From Purpureocillium takamizusanense (taxonomy: Eukaryota; Ascomycota; Sordariomycetes; Hypocreales; Ophiocordycipitaceae): 64,000 nt of DNA. Position 1 is the stretch's first letter. Each line of letters begins with the position of its first letter. A program made the position numbers and the translations under genes. The notes under the pieces are model-generated. The model was not told the origin of the DNA, made no database searches, and saw only the letters and a program-made list of their open reading frames with translations. Of the stretch, positions 47,709 to 57,631 are shown piece by piece. Location: NCBI RefSeq assembly GCF_022605165.1, contig NC_063069.1, positions 620,001-684,000 on the forward strand. Reading direction: 5' to 3'.

Positions 47709-47934
47709 GTATCTAGATGAAGTGCTGAGGGCAAGCAGTATTGAGGTCTCCCAATACGTCATCACCCGATGCCATTGCATCTCGTAGCTTCCCTTCCCAG
47801 CGATCCAGTAAATTCGAACCCCAGACAAGATCGCTGGCCCTTATAGTAGTAAGTGGGAAGCTTCTAAACGACTCTGACCAATAACTGCTGCCCGCTAATC
47901 GAACTCTTATTTCGCTAAGGGCCTATCGCTATCC

Positions 47935-48076
47935 ATTAGACGAAAGACCTCGTAGAATACACGATACGACGCATACATAACTTTCTATTTCGTATCTATT
48001 GACAGAGTACTTACTGCCTTACATTCGCTCCCCTACTATATATAGTAATTCATATATATAGTATCATTTGCTGGGA
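47935..48076 (+). repeat. Right copy of a diverged direct repeat, RIP-like
   Basis: Partner of 45228-45372. Relative to that copy it shows many C-to-T and G-to-A changes, mostly CpA to TpA or TpG to TpA (CGCATC to CGTATC, GCACTCAC to GTACTTAC, TACATACAG to TATATATAG), plus a 13-base AT-rich insertion. The pattern is that of repeat-induced point mutation. It ends about 35 bases from the stop codon of the membrane-protein gene at 48112. Confidence 0.65.
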
Positions 48077-48111
48077 GAGGGGGGGGGGCTGCTTCCGCTT
48101 TCTTGCCCGCA

Positions 48112-48702
48112 TCATACACCAGCCGCGTCCAACGACAGCAGCCCCAGCGCCCCTAAGACGACAAACACCATCGCCCCGGCTCCGAACCACGCCGCGGCAT
48201 TCTTCTCGTGCATGCCCGCCGCCACGACCGCCGCGCAGCTCACCGCGTCCATGACGTCGACGGCCAGGTTCGCCCACAGCACGCCGCGCAACCCTCGCCG
48301 CGCTTCGGTCGCCTGCGGCACGCCCCGGCGTCGCTGATCTGCGTGCCGCCGGAAGGCCGTCCAGAGCAGCAGTCCCAAGGCGACCTCGCGGACGCCGAGC
48401 AGGCGCGGCAGCAGGACAGAAGAGTGATGAGTCTCGGTGACTGCTGCTGCTGCTGCCGAGTGCGGGGATGCCGTGTCGTTGCCCATGAGAAAGTACAGGG
48501 ACAGGAGGCGCGGCGGGGCCACGGCCAGAGTTGCCCCGATACAGGCCCGAATCAAGGCAAGGGATTTGATCGTCAGAGGGCCAAGTACCGACGCTTGGTT
48601 TGTCATCGCGATAGAGTTGTCGGGGCGCTCGTCGATGAGTTTCGTCCTCTCGCCTAGGCCGCCGCGAACGTTCATTGTACTGGTAGTAGAAGACTGATCC
48701 AT
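48112..48702 (-). CDS. Small four-span membrane protein
   Basis: A single exon of 196 residues starting at the ATG at 48702; later in-frame Met codons (residues 10 and 33) are alternative starts. After a polar N-terminus of about 45 residues come four hydrophobic segments: ALIRACIGATLAVAPPRLLSLYF, LLGVREVALGLLLWTAF, VLWANLAVDVMDAVSCAAVVAAG and WFGAGAMVFVVLGALGLLSL. The block LGVREVALGLLLW followed by LAVDVMDA resembles small fungal proteins of the DUF4267 type, of unknown function. I cannot confirm the family. It is convergent with the orphan gene and only about 35 bases from the right direct repeat. Confidence 0.75.
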   Translation of the reverse strand: MDQSSTTSTMNVRGGLGERTKLIDERPDNSIAMTNQASVLGPLTIKSLALIRACIGATLAVAPPRLLSLYFLMGNDTASPHSAAAAAVTETHHSSVLLPRLLGVREVALGLLLWTAFRRHADQRRRGVPQATEARRGLRGVLWANLAVDVMDAVSCAAVVAAGMHEKNAAAWFGAGAMVFVVLGALGLLSLDAAGV

Positions 48703-49826
48703 ATTGTCGATGATGCTAGGTGCAGTTGTTGACTGTATTGCGACTACACATAATCGTCAAGGCCATGTTAACGACATTTTTAAAGCCTTTTGGCTCTCTG
48801 GCGAGCAACAGAGAGATGACGCCCAAGCATAACGTGCAGATCTCGGCCGACGTGCGAGCCTCACACATTGACATAACGCACTCGGGGTGACCGAAATCCC
48901 CGTGCATGTTACACCGCAACGCTGCTGCCTAGATTGCAGGCCAATCCTTTTGTATCCAGTACGTGCTCCCAGTATATAGTGCAGACTTGTCGTTTTGTCG
49001 AGGTACTGTAAGAAGTCTCATGGGATGGCTCTTGTAAAGCGTTAGTCTAGCGGGCTGCTCTTCGGTCAATACATTGGCCAGGCAGAGCCAAAACTACGTA
49101 CCATGAACCTCTATCGGGAACAAATGGCCGAAATGCTTACTTCATGTGCGCCACGGCCAGTGATGAACGTCCGAATACGTGTCAAGCATGGCCACGTTTG
49201 GTCGGGTCCGTGCGAGTCTCATCAGGTACTCGCCGGGCAAAGCGCACAAGCCGGAGCCGAGGAACACATAGTCGTGAGCAGGGACCTTGTTGTCCATGAC
49301 GCGGCTCTAGCTGGTTGTTCAGCCCCTAGCCTTGTACAGGCACTTCACGCGACTTCACGTAATTCAGCAATATCTCTTCGGCATGTACGGCAAGGCTACA
49401 CAGCAGCGCCGAAGACCTCTGAGAGCACGTGCTATGCCGCTTCAGGTCTCGGTATCTACGTACGATAATTCTCTTTGTCTTCAGGGGCAGCAAATGATGT
49501 ACAAAATATTACCCCGGACTGGGTCCTGTGTTCCGTGCGAAGAGGGTCTTTTCATACGGTAATTCCGAGGCTCGTCATAGATATTGCGTATCAATTATGA
49601 GGCAAGGATATCCAGTTATGTAACTTGTACGCGAAAATAGCCAGCTATAGAAATATAATAAGCATAGGCAGGAGGGGACCACGATCCTCTTCTCATTGTC
49701 CGGGATTAGATATGCTTTACCTCGTCAGCGCTAGCCAAGATGGAGCCCCTTCAGCCATCAATCTCTTGCCATCGTCCCTTCCACGTCTTGAGCCTCTCCG
49801 TCGTCCTCGCCCACACAATAGGCACA
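48703..49826. other. Intergenic, 1.1 kb, lower GC
   Basis: Upstream region shared by the small membrane protein (minus) and the first small secreted protein (plus). GC content is visibly lower than in the housekeeping parts of the window. Short frames of 60-120 codons occur but have no leader, domain or splice support. An AT-rich TATAATAA lies about 175 bases before the start at 49827. Confidence 0.45.
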
Positions 49827-50406
49827 ATGAAGTTCCAACTCATTCTCGCTGCCGCCGCCGCCGTCTTCTTACAATCCGCCACCGCCATCAACAAACCCAA
49901 AAGGCAGTCCTCCAGGATCCTAACCAAAGAGGAGGCCGAATGGAGAGACAGAGGAGTAAGCATCCCCCGAGTCCAGCCTTCAGTCCAAACCCTGTCCTCA
50001 CCTCCATCTATCCCCGTCCCTCCTCTCTCCTTCTGCGAGTATCACGTACCGGCACCACTATAACAAGCTGCTCACTCTTATGGCGCGCCCCCGCCCCCCC
50101 TCCCACCGAACAGATGTGCAACGCAACGACGCAGATGTGCCACGACGTCCGCAAGGTTCAGGGGCCGACAGGCCTGATATACGAAGTTGATTGGGACTGT
50201 CCAAAAAAGCCATGCCTGAAGGAGTATCCGGTAAGAAGACCATCCGCGCCCAAGAGGGGATGTTGTGCATGGCGGAGACAGGAGGGCGCGTCGGGAAGGA
50301 AAAGAGCTGACTTGACAAACTTCAATTGGGCGAGCTGCAGTGTCAGAAGACGGAAAACTGGTGCGATCATGGCCCTCTTGTCCCAAACGCGGCTCAGTGT
50401 TCTTGA
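49827..50406 (+). CDS. Small secreted cysteine-rich protein, copy 1 of a tandem pair
   Basis: Three short exons, 49827-49955, 50114-50230 and 50341-50406, all joined in phase 0, give 103 residues. Residues 1-20 are a signal peptide (MKFQLILAAAAAVFLQSATA). A KR dibasic at about residues 25-26 is a possible Kex2 site. The mature domain has seven Cys with spacing C-x6-CH-x19-C-x4-C-x5-C-x6-C-x11-CS-stop. Splice sites are GTAAGC/ACAG and GTAAGA/GCAG. The gene at 51129 shares the intron positions, the cysteine frame and the ending, so the two are tandem paralogues. An effector-like or antimicrobial extracellular role is inferred from leader, size and Cys content only; I know no named family. The odd cysteine count leaves one Cys that may be free or pair between molecules. 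Confidence 0.8.
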
Positions 50407-51128
50407 GTCCATGCCTGCGGTGCGACCTGGCCACTCGCAAACAAGGCCACGCGAAGCAGCAAGTGATGATGGTCATGATGATGACTTTGATGGGAGAAAG
50501 GGAAGATGGTTGGGCAAACAGGAATGTGAAGGCTACGGAAGACTGGAGGCCGGCCAACGGGAGGCCCATCAGCACAGACAAGGACATGCATCAACTGATG
50601 GAAACACTTTCTTCCTCGACTTTGGCAGTGCTTTCAAGCCATTTGACTCCCGTCGTCCGAACACCGTGTATGCAATTCATGCCTCCCGAAGTGCGTAAGC
50701 AACTGCGTAAAGCCACAGTCCCCCCCTCCCTTCCCATCCAGGCCCTTGCAGTCCCGTGCTCTGTGTTTCCATTATATAATGCCGCGGGCACGGATCCCTC
50801 CCCGCAGACTCTCTTGCACTGTCATGATGAGTGTCGCCGACAGCTTCTCGTATAATGATTTCGACATCACACATCGAAGAGGGAAGCACTCGACCAGGAC
50901 GGACCATGACGAGGGGCAGTCGTGTGTCAACGTCGACTTTTAACGTTAAGTAAACGTCGCCCACGCGTTTAGGTAAACTTGGCGCGATAGAAACCCATGG
51001 AGCGCGCCCGCGGAGACCCAACACGATTTCTTTTAAAGGCTGCTCTCTTTCCATAGAAACACTCATTTTAGATCTGCTCACCAAATTTACTTGTCTCCAA
51101 CTTGTCGCACGTTTTCCTTGGCGCAACT
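50407..51128. other. Spacer between the tandem secreted-protein genes, 0.7 kb
   Basis: Contains the 3' region of copy 1 and the promoter of copy 2. A CTTTTAAAGG stretch about 100 bases before the second start is a possible TATA-type element. No third copy of the conserved exon pattern was found here. Confidence 0.5.
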
Positions 51129-51348
51129 ATGAAGTACACGCTCGTCGTCCTCTCGGCCCTCTTCGGCTCCATTCATGTTGCGGCCGAAGAACTCTGGCAA
51201 GGGGTGAGTGGAAGCCAAGTGACAACATGAACCCAGCCGCTCCCCCCCTCCACCACAAATATAGACACTTCCCCACCACTCCTCGCGCGCAGTTCTCATA
51301 AAGTCCCAACACCAAATGTCGAGTTCGTGTTGGCGGAGAGAGGGAGAC

Positions 51349-51409
<61 letters not shown>

Positions 51410-51742
51410 CCCCGACTAATACTCCATTCTCCCCCTGTATAGAGCTGTCGGACCCCGGAACAGACTTGCCATCCATACATGGACACGCCCCACGGCCGCA
51501 TCACCAACTGGTCCCAGACCCTGGGCGACTGCCAGACCATCACTCCGGTAAGCCGTCCATCCCCAAGTTTGAGGCCAGCCGCCTTCCATGAGCCATCTTT
51601 CCCCGCTCCTTTCTATTAAAGAGAGAGAATGAGAAACAGCGCAAAGTATCTGACTGCGGCCACCGGGCATATCGTGCAGTGCGTCAAGACGGGAAACCCT
51701 TGTCGGTACAACAAGTCATACGAGGGCTACACGTGCTCCTGA
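51129..51742 (+). CDS. Small secreted cysteine-rich protein, copy 2 of a tandem pair
   Basis: Three exons, 51129-51203, 51443-51547 and 51680-51742, joined in phase 0 to 80 residues. The signal peptide is MKYTLVVLSALFGSIHVAA, followed almost directly by the mature domain. Six Cys have the spacing C-x6-CH-x20-C-x5-C-x6-C-x10-CS-stop, matching copy 1 except for one extra Cys there. Shared residues include the CH pair, the KTxNxC stretch in exon 3 and the final CS. In both genes exon 1 ends in Gly just before the first Cys, exon 2 ends in Pro, and exon 3 opens with Cys. The first intron (239 bases) holds a long AG microsatellite; the second has a CTGAC branch site. Secretion is well supported by sequence; function is unknown. 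Confidence 0.8.
51353..51405. repeat. (AG)n microsatellite within an intron
   Basis: About 26 AG units inside the first intron of the second small secreted protein gene, 38 bases before its acceptor. Such a tract is expected to vary in length between strains. Confidence 0.92.
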
Positions 51743-52092
51743 GACGAGTTTCGTGTACATCTTTTGGCATTCGATGGCCGGTGACAGGTGGTACAGGACC
51801 GGTCTTGTCGTGTCCACAGCGATGGCAGGCCGTTGAGGGGATGGCAGGATATTCAGCAAGGGCATCGTATGTCTAGTTCAAGATATCTTGTTTGCAATTA
51901 CTCAGTCGAGATGCCATCGTAGTCAAATGCACACGAAAACGCCCTACTCCGTTATCCGTTCCGACTTGATTCCTTCATGTACACCATGCATACCGTTTCC
52001 CTTACGGCGCGCCCCTAACGTTCCTCTAGCATCATTTGAGCCGTCCAGCTCACAGGCACTAGCCGCGTGCCGCACAGAGCGAGGTGCGTCGT
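51743..52092. other. Convergent intergenic region, 350 bases
   Basis: Separates the stop of the second secreted-protein gene (plus) and the stop of mcm2 (minus). It must hold both 3' ends; nothing else is seen. Confidence 0.5.
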
Positions 52093-54826
52093 CTAGGCCA
52101 TCACGGCCGCCGGCCGCCGGCGCGAGCCGTTACCCCTCCTCTGCTCCGTCGCACCGGGTCGGGCGAGCGTGTACTTGGCAAACGCGCGGGCGAGCGCCTT
52201 CTTGCAGCTCAGCTTCTGGCTGCCGACAAAGCTGTCCACCGTCACGGCGATGGCTCGGTCAATGTCCTGCGAGGTGCAGTACTCGGAAAGCCGCATCCTG
52301 CAAAACGCCTCGCTAATGCGGATTATGGCCTCGAGGTGACGGACCTGTGCGACGACGGCGTTAGTAACGTTTCCCTTGGACGTTGCGTAAAAGGCTCGCC
52401 AGTGTAACAGGGACTCACCGTGATAGGGTACGCTCCGGTCGCCAGCGACTCTCGTCGCATGTCGGCAAACAGACGGGCTACCTTGTCCTCGTCCATGTGG
52501 TACAGCTTCGGGCTACAGCGCTCTCGCGCGTACAGGATGTACTTTCGCAGCAGCTCCTGCGGGATCTCGCCCTCCTTTCTCGAGCCCGCGCTCGTGCCCT
52601 GCGTGTCCGCCTGCTCCGAGTCGTGCTCGACTTGCATCGAGTCCTGCGCGGCCGTCGCCTGCGACAGCGGGTGGCTGCGGCTATGCGAGCCGACAATGAA
52701 GCGCGCCAGGCGCTCGTCCTCGGACGGCTCGACCGTGTCCCGCACGACGCAGAGGATGTCAAAACGCGACAGAATGGGCTCCGTCAGCTGCACGTTGGCA
52801 GAGAAGGGGATCGTGGAGTTGTACCGCCCGCCTATCGGGTTAGCAGCCGCGATGATGCCGCAGCGGGCCTGCAGTGTCGTAACGATGCCTGCCTTGGAGA
52901 TGGAGATGGTCTGCTGCTCCATGGCCTCGTGGATTGACGTCCGGTCCTGGTCGTTCATCTTGTCGAATTCGTCGATCAGGCAGGTGCCCCGATCTGCCAG
53001 GACCAGCGCGCCGCCCTCGAGCGTCCACTCGCTCGTCAGCGGGTCGCGACGGACACTAGCCGTCAGACCGACCGCGCTGGCACCCTGGCCCGTGGCGAAG
53101 ACTGCTCGGTGGGCCGTCTTTTCAACGTACTTGAGCACTTGGGACTTGGCCGTGCCGGGATCACCGAGGAGGAGGACGTTGATGTCGCCGCGCACATGGT
53201 GGGCGCCCTTGGTCGTCTTGGCGACGCCGCCAAAGAGCGAGAGCGCAACGGCAGTCTTGATGTCTGTGTGGCCGTAGATGCTGGGAGCAATCGAATTGAC
53301 GAGCTTGTCGACAATGTTGGGGTCCCGCGACAGCTTACGAATCTCGTGCTCGTCCTGCTCTGTCATGCGGAAGCCAGCGAGCTGATCGTGGGACTTGACC
53401 ACGTTGTTGGCCTCGAGAATTGTGGCAAACACGGGGAAGCCGTTCCTGTTGTTGAGCTGCGCATCGTAATTGTTGCGGTAGATGCCGGTGACTTCGATCT
53501 CCTCGCCGGGTTTTGCCCGGTCGATGAGATCCCACAGCAGGATGACTTCTCGCTGCCGCGGCAGACGGCCGGCCGGGACAGTGCCGGGCGACTCTTGCAG
53601 CGTGAGCTTCTGATAGTTGCGGTACACCGTCTTCTCCGAATTGAGTGTGAATGGGCCGCGAGACTGACAGCTCTGGCAAAAGGTGATTTTGACCTCGACG
53701 TTGGACTCTTGCTGGAAGGGCCCGAGCGTGACGCCACACTTGGTGCAGTCAAACTTGACGTACTTGAGCTGAGGGAAGACACCAGAGCGCCGGGTGACGA
53801 CACCACTGACTCGCACGAGGCAGTTGAGGTGCGATTGGCGCAGCTGTCGGAGGGTATAGTGTACGGGGAGATCAAAGATGCGAACGTGAATCTCCGAGTG
53901 AATTCGCTCGTAGTCGGGATAGTGGAGGAGGACCACATCCATGGCAACCTCGTCGAAGAGCTTCAGCATCTCGGCCGGCGCGTTAGCCAGGAAGTAGGCC
54001 AGGATGGCCTTGCTCTCTGACAGGTGCTCGTACGACACCTCGAGAGACTCGGCGTTGACCTCACCGAGCGTGCGGATGCGGTTGCCGTACACGGAGGATC
54101 CTGACGCATCGATATACGAGGTCAGAAACGCCTTGAACTCGCGCTTGATGGTCCTCTGCACGGGCTGTATTGACACCCACTCCGTCAGGTTGGCGGCCTT
54201 GACGTCGCCGAGGGCTTCGAGGGAGAGCTCCTCGTCCATGATGTCGGCGTCCATGACGTCGTCTGGGTCTTCATCGTAATGGTGACGGCGGCGACGCGGC
54301 TGGGCAGTCAGGTCAATGTCACCATCGTCGTCGTCTCCGGGTAGGAAGGCAGCGGGGACGCGTTGTCTCCTCGCGACTTCTCTGTCGCGTCTGTTGAGCT
54401 GAGCCTCAAGCTGTCGCCTGGCGCCGAGGTCCATGTCATCGTATTGGCCATCATCGTCGAGGTCAGCGCCTTCGTAGACGTCGTCTTCCCTGGCCCTGTA
54501 GTCGGCCTCGAAGCCTTCGCGGAACAGGTCGACGTCATCGTCGGCCATTTCGTCAATGTCGTCAATATCGTCTTGAATCTCGGCCTCCTCCTCAATCTCG
54601 TCGTCGTCCTCGACGCCATGGGCCACGTCAAACGGGGCTGGCGGCGAGGAGGGCATGGGGCTCGAGCCGGGGCCGACTGAGGACGTGGCATCGTCGCCGG
54701 CGCGCGTGCGCTTGCGGCTCGAGCGCGGAGCCGCTCCCCGGTTGGCGGAAGCCGGGTTGTCACGAAGAGGCGAGCTAGAGGCGTCAGTACAAACTCACGC
54801 ATCTTTGACCGTGGAGCATACCTCAT
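52093..54826 (-). CDS. mcm2: DNA replication licensing factor Mcm2
   Basis: Three exons: a 5-base first coding exon 54826-54822 (ATGAG), 54774-52419 and 52344-52093, joined in frame to 870 residues. The N-terminus is Ser/Arg-rich then strongly acidic (about 50-150), typical of Mcm2 and its histone-binding region. A CX2C...CX2C zinc motif (CTKC, CQSC) lies at about 340-375. The AAA+ core has Walker [10 protein letters not shown], Walker [10 protein letters not shown] and the arginine finger SRFD. The last exon starts [13 protein letters not shown], with a basic C-terminus. It is a subunit of the Mcm2-7 helicase loaded at origins. The tiny first exon is inferred from GAG/GTATGC and CTCTAG/CTCG sites and gives [11 protein letters not shown]; without it the first Met would be residue 42. 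Two MluI cell-cycle boxes lie about 190-240 bases upstream. Confidence 0.95.
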
Positions 54827-55016
54827 TGCCTCGGCTTGTGTCTCTATATGTCGATATCTCAAGGCAGTCTGCGTGGTTGACTCGATGTGTGCTATGCAAA
54901 GAATGCGGCAACCACGTTGGACGAGGTGGGAATGAGGAGGGCGAAAAGAGAGCGGGTGCGGGACCAAGGGAGGGAGGGAGGGATGAGATGGGATTTCGCG
55001 TTTCTAAGACGCGACG

Positions 55017-55022
55017 ACGCGT
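55017..55022. promoter_or_regulatory. MluI cell-cycle box 1 (ACGCGT)
   Basis: A perfect palindromic ACGCGT, part of ACGCGTTAAGTG, 191 bases from the mcm2 start. In yeasts this element binds MBF (Mbp1-Swi6) and drives late-G1 transcription of MCM and DNA synthesis genes. Confidence 0.6.
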
Positions 55023-55059
55023 TAAGTGAGTGGCCTCGCGCTAACCGCCGTTGGCAGCG

Positions 55060-55065
55060 ACGCGT
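55060..55065. promoter_or_regulatory. MluI cell-cycle box 2 (ACGCGT)
   Basis: Second perfect ACGCGT, again followed by TAAGTG, 43 bases from the first (about four helical turns). The same orientation of the flank suggests a local duplication or a constrained pair. Confidence 0.6.
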
Positions 55066-55098
55066 TAAGTGGTTTTCAGGTGGGTCGCTCATCACTAG

Positions 55099-55163
55099 TG
55101 ACAAAATAAAATTCATCAGCGGCCGATGAGAGAGGCCCCATTACCGTTCGCTTTATTTTGTCA
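55099..55163. repeat. 12-base inverted repeat in the mcm2/ubr7 promoter
   Basis: Arms TGACAAAATAAA (55099-55110) and TTTATTTTGTCA (55152-55163) are perfect reverse complements separated by 41 bases. They may be two sites for one factor facing each gene, or a cruciform-prone element. Confidence 0.6.
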
Positions 55164-55405
55164 TGTGTTGCAGTCAGTCAGTGGCCACACCACACCTGCA
55201 CCACTCAAGCTCCAGTGACCACACGCCCACCACCCAAGCTGCTGCTGCTGCTGCTACTGCTTCACACCCACAGTCAAGACGACAGTTCCTGGGGCCTATC
55301 GACCTCCGCAAGCTCTCATCATCTTCCGCTCCTTCGACGACGTTCGTCGAGCCATTGGTACCGGCTCATGACATCCCTCTAGTTGACTCTACACTACGGG
55401 ACACC

Positions 55406-57211
55406 ATGTCGACGGATCCTCCTCCCGCGCCTACGGCCACCGAAGTCAATGGCGAGGTGACGGTGTCTGGGCGGAGCAATAGCTTCTCCCAGCAGTCTCA
55501 AGACTCCCAGACCGCGGCAGAGTAGGACATGCCCGCGCTGATGCAGCTGAATGCGCGCTGACCTGCCCCAGTTTCATTCGCAATCAGGAGCTCCTGGAGG
55601 CCGACGCGCGTGAAGCCCTCCCCTACGTGAGCCTCCAAACAAACAAATGGCGCCAACCTCCCGACGATGTTGCTGACATCAAAATAGAGCATCGAAAGCT
55701 GCACCAAGATCCTCGGCCCCCTACGACAGAGCGTCTTCGCCTGCTTGACATGCAATCCGTCGCCCTCAGAGCCCGGGGACGCCTGGACCCCGGCCGGCGT
55801 CTGCTACGCGTGCTCGGTGCAGTGTCACGGCGAGCACACCCTCGTCGAGATCTTCCAGAAGCGAAACTTTACGTGCGACTGCGGAACGACGCGCATCCCC
55901 GCCACGAGCCCGTGCGCCCTGCGCGTCAACGAGCAGACCAACACCAAGGGCGGCGTGCACTCCGAGGAGCCCGACGCGAACAACAAATACAACCAAAACT
56001 TCCGCAACAGGTTCTGCGGCTGCGAATGCGACTATGACCCCTTTAAACAAAAGGGGACCATGTTCCAGTGCCTCGGACTGGGCACTGCCGAGTCCGGCGG
56101 CTGCGGCGAGGACTGGTACCACCCCGGGTGCCTCGTCGGCATGGGGCCGAAGTGGTACGAAAAGATGGACGGGTACAACAAGAACAAGAGAGCGAGCGGT
56201 ACTGTCTCAACTGCTGGCAATGGCCTCACTACCATCGCCGAGCACGACGAGGAGCGGCCGCCGCCCGCGCAAGATGACGCTGCAGATGTCGCCGTCGTCG
56301 ACGAAGACGAAGACGAACCACCAATGCCACCGGGCTTCCCGGAGGAAGACGACTTTGAAGGCTTCCTGTGCTATAAGTGCGTCGAGTCCAATCCGTGGAT
56401 CAAGAAGTATGCCGGTACATCTGGATTCATCGACGCCGTCTTCTTCGACTCAGATACGACAACTGCCGCAGCCAAGGTGGAGGAGCCCGTCAAAGTAGAG
56501 GAATCCGCTTCCAAGAAGCGCAAGGCCGACGACGACGTCGAGGAGGAGGCTGAGGCAAAGCGCGTCAAGAGCGAGACCGGCACCACGGCAGAGGTCTCGG
56601 CGAACGGTACCGACGCCTCAACACTCGCTGCTACCCCCCTTGAAGCTCCGCCAACGTCCAACGAAGAGCCGACTCCAGCAAGCCCTACCGGTTGCAAGCT
56701 GCCCAACCTACCCGCCGCGCCCTCGCGCCGCTTCTCGCTCTTCTTCAAGGAAGACTTTCGCGACAGGTTCTGCCGCTGCACCGACTGCTTCCGCGCCATG
56801 AACGCGCACCCGCAGCTCCTCGAGGAGGAGGAGGTCTACGAACCCCCCATGTCGGATGGCGGCGACGGCGCGTCGCAGCACGGCGGCGGGTCCACGCACG
56901 GCAGCGGCAGCCTGCTCGAGCGCGGGGAGAGCGCCCTGCGCAACGTGGACCGCGTGCGCGCCATCGAGGGCGTCATGGCCTACAACCACCTCAAGGAGCA
57001 GCTCAAGCCCTTCTTCCAGCAGTTCGCCGAGAGCGGCAAGGCCGTCGGCGCCGAGGACATCAAGGCTTACTTCGCCAAGCTGCGCGGCGACGAGCAGGGC
57101 ATCCAGGAGGCTGGGCGCGCCGCCGCCGAGTCCAGCAAGGATGGGGGGCCGCCGGACGCCGACGGCGGCGGCGGTGCGGCCGACTCGAGGCGCGAGCAGA
57201 GCGGCTACTAG
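55406..57211 (+). CDS. ubr7: UBR-box/PHD-type protein, UBR7 (Mlo2) homologue
   Basis: Three exons: 55406-55521, 55572-55626 and 55688-57211, joined in frame to 564 residues. The UBR box spans about 60-125, with Cys/His residues in CTKILGPLRQ, ACLTCNP, CYACSVQCHGEH and FTCDCGT. A variant PHD finger follows at about 148-190 (RFCGCECDYD, FQCLG, EDWYHPGCL), and its last Cys pair lies after an acidic insert (FLCYKCVES, about residues 285-295). A Lys/Glu-rich nuclear-type region and a second conserved block with RFCRCTDCFRAM (about 420) follow; the C-terminus is helical then Gly/Asp-rich. UBR7 is a putative E3 ligase whose PHD acts on histone H2B Lys120 in mammals; S. pombe Mlo2 is the yeast relative. 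It is divergent from mcm2. Confidence 0.93.
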
Positions 57212-57631
57212 ACTGGGGGCGGGTGTGCGGGTGCTTGGACCAAGGCATCCCTCAGCGTAGAGAGGGGAGGCGGTGCTGGCGACTTGAGGGGCGCTCGTCG
57301 TGTGTGACGGACTACAATCATGTGGGCATGTATTTGTACGACAAGGTTTCTGGGTTTTCGGAACAGTAGACACATCGAGAATGTACCGCATGCCGGCGTT
57401 AGGTGCTTTGAATACACAAATAAGGGACATGACATCGCCCTCATCATTGACCGTATCAGTCAGCATTGAATCGCCTTGAATTCAGCGTCATCTCTAATTC
57501 GTTGGTCGAATATGCTCATCATGCCACTCATGCCTGTGCTGTGTGCCGCCAGGCGTATTGTACAATGGGGGTATATTTTTGACTCTTCGCGCGCCATGGA
57601 TGCGATGCTTCCTCCGACAGCCCCAACGCGC
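57212..57631. other. Convergent intergenic region, 420 bases
   Basis: Separates the stops of ubr7 and the polyglutamine gene, which face each other. AATACACAAATAAG near 57411-57424 is a plausible 3'-end signal region for ubr7. No gene. Confidence 0.5.

Larger units (their letters stand above)
54827..55405. promoter_or_regulatory. Bidirectional promoter region, mcm2 / ubr7
   Basis: These 579 bases separate divergent starts. The mcm2-proximal half contains two copies of ACGCGTTAAGTG and one TTTCGCG (54994-55000), a pattern expected for G1/S control by MBF/SBF-type factors. The middle has a 12-base inverted repeat (55099-55110 and 55152-55163). The ubr7-proximal part has CTG trinucleotides near 55240. 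Confidence 0.65.

Noticed and set aside
47810..47840. TTCGAAC box resembling a tRNA T-loop
   Set aside because: The flanking bases do not form a T-stem, and no D-arm, anticodon arm or acceptor stem fits around it.
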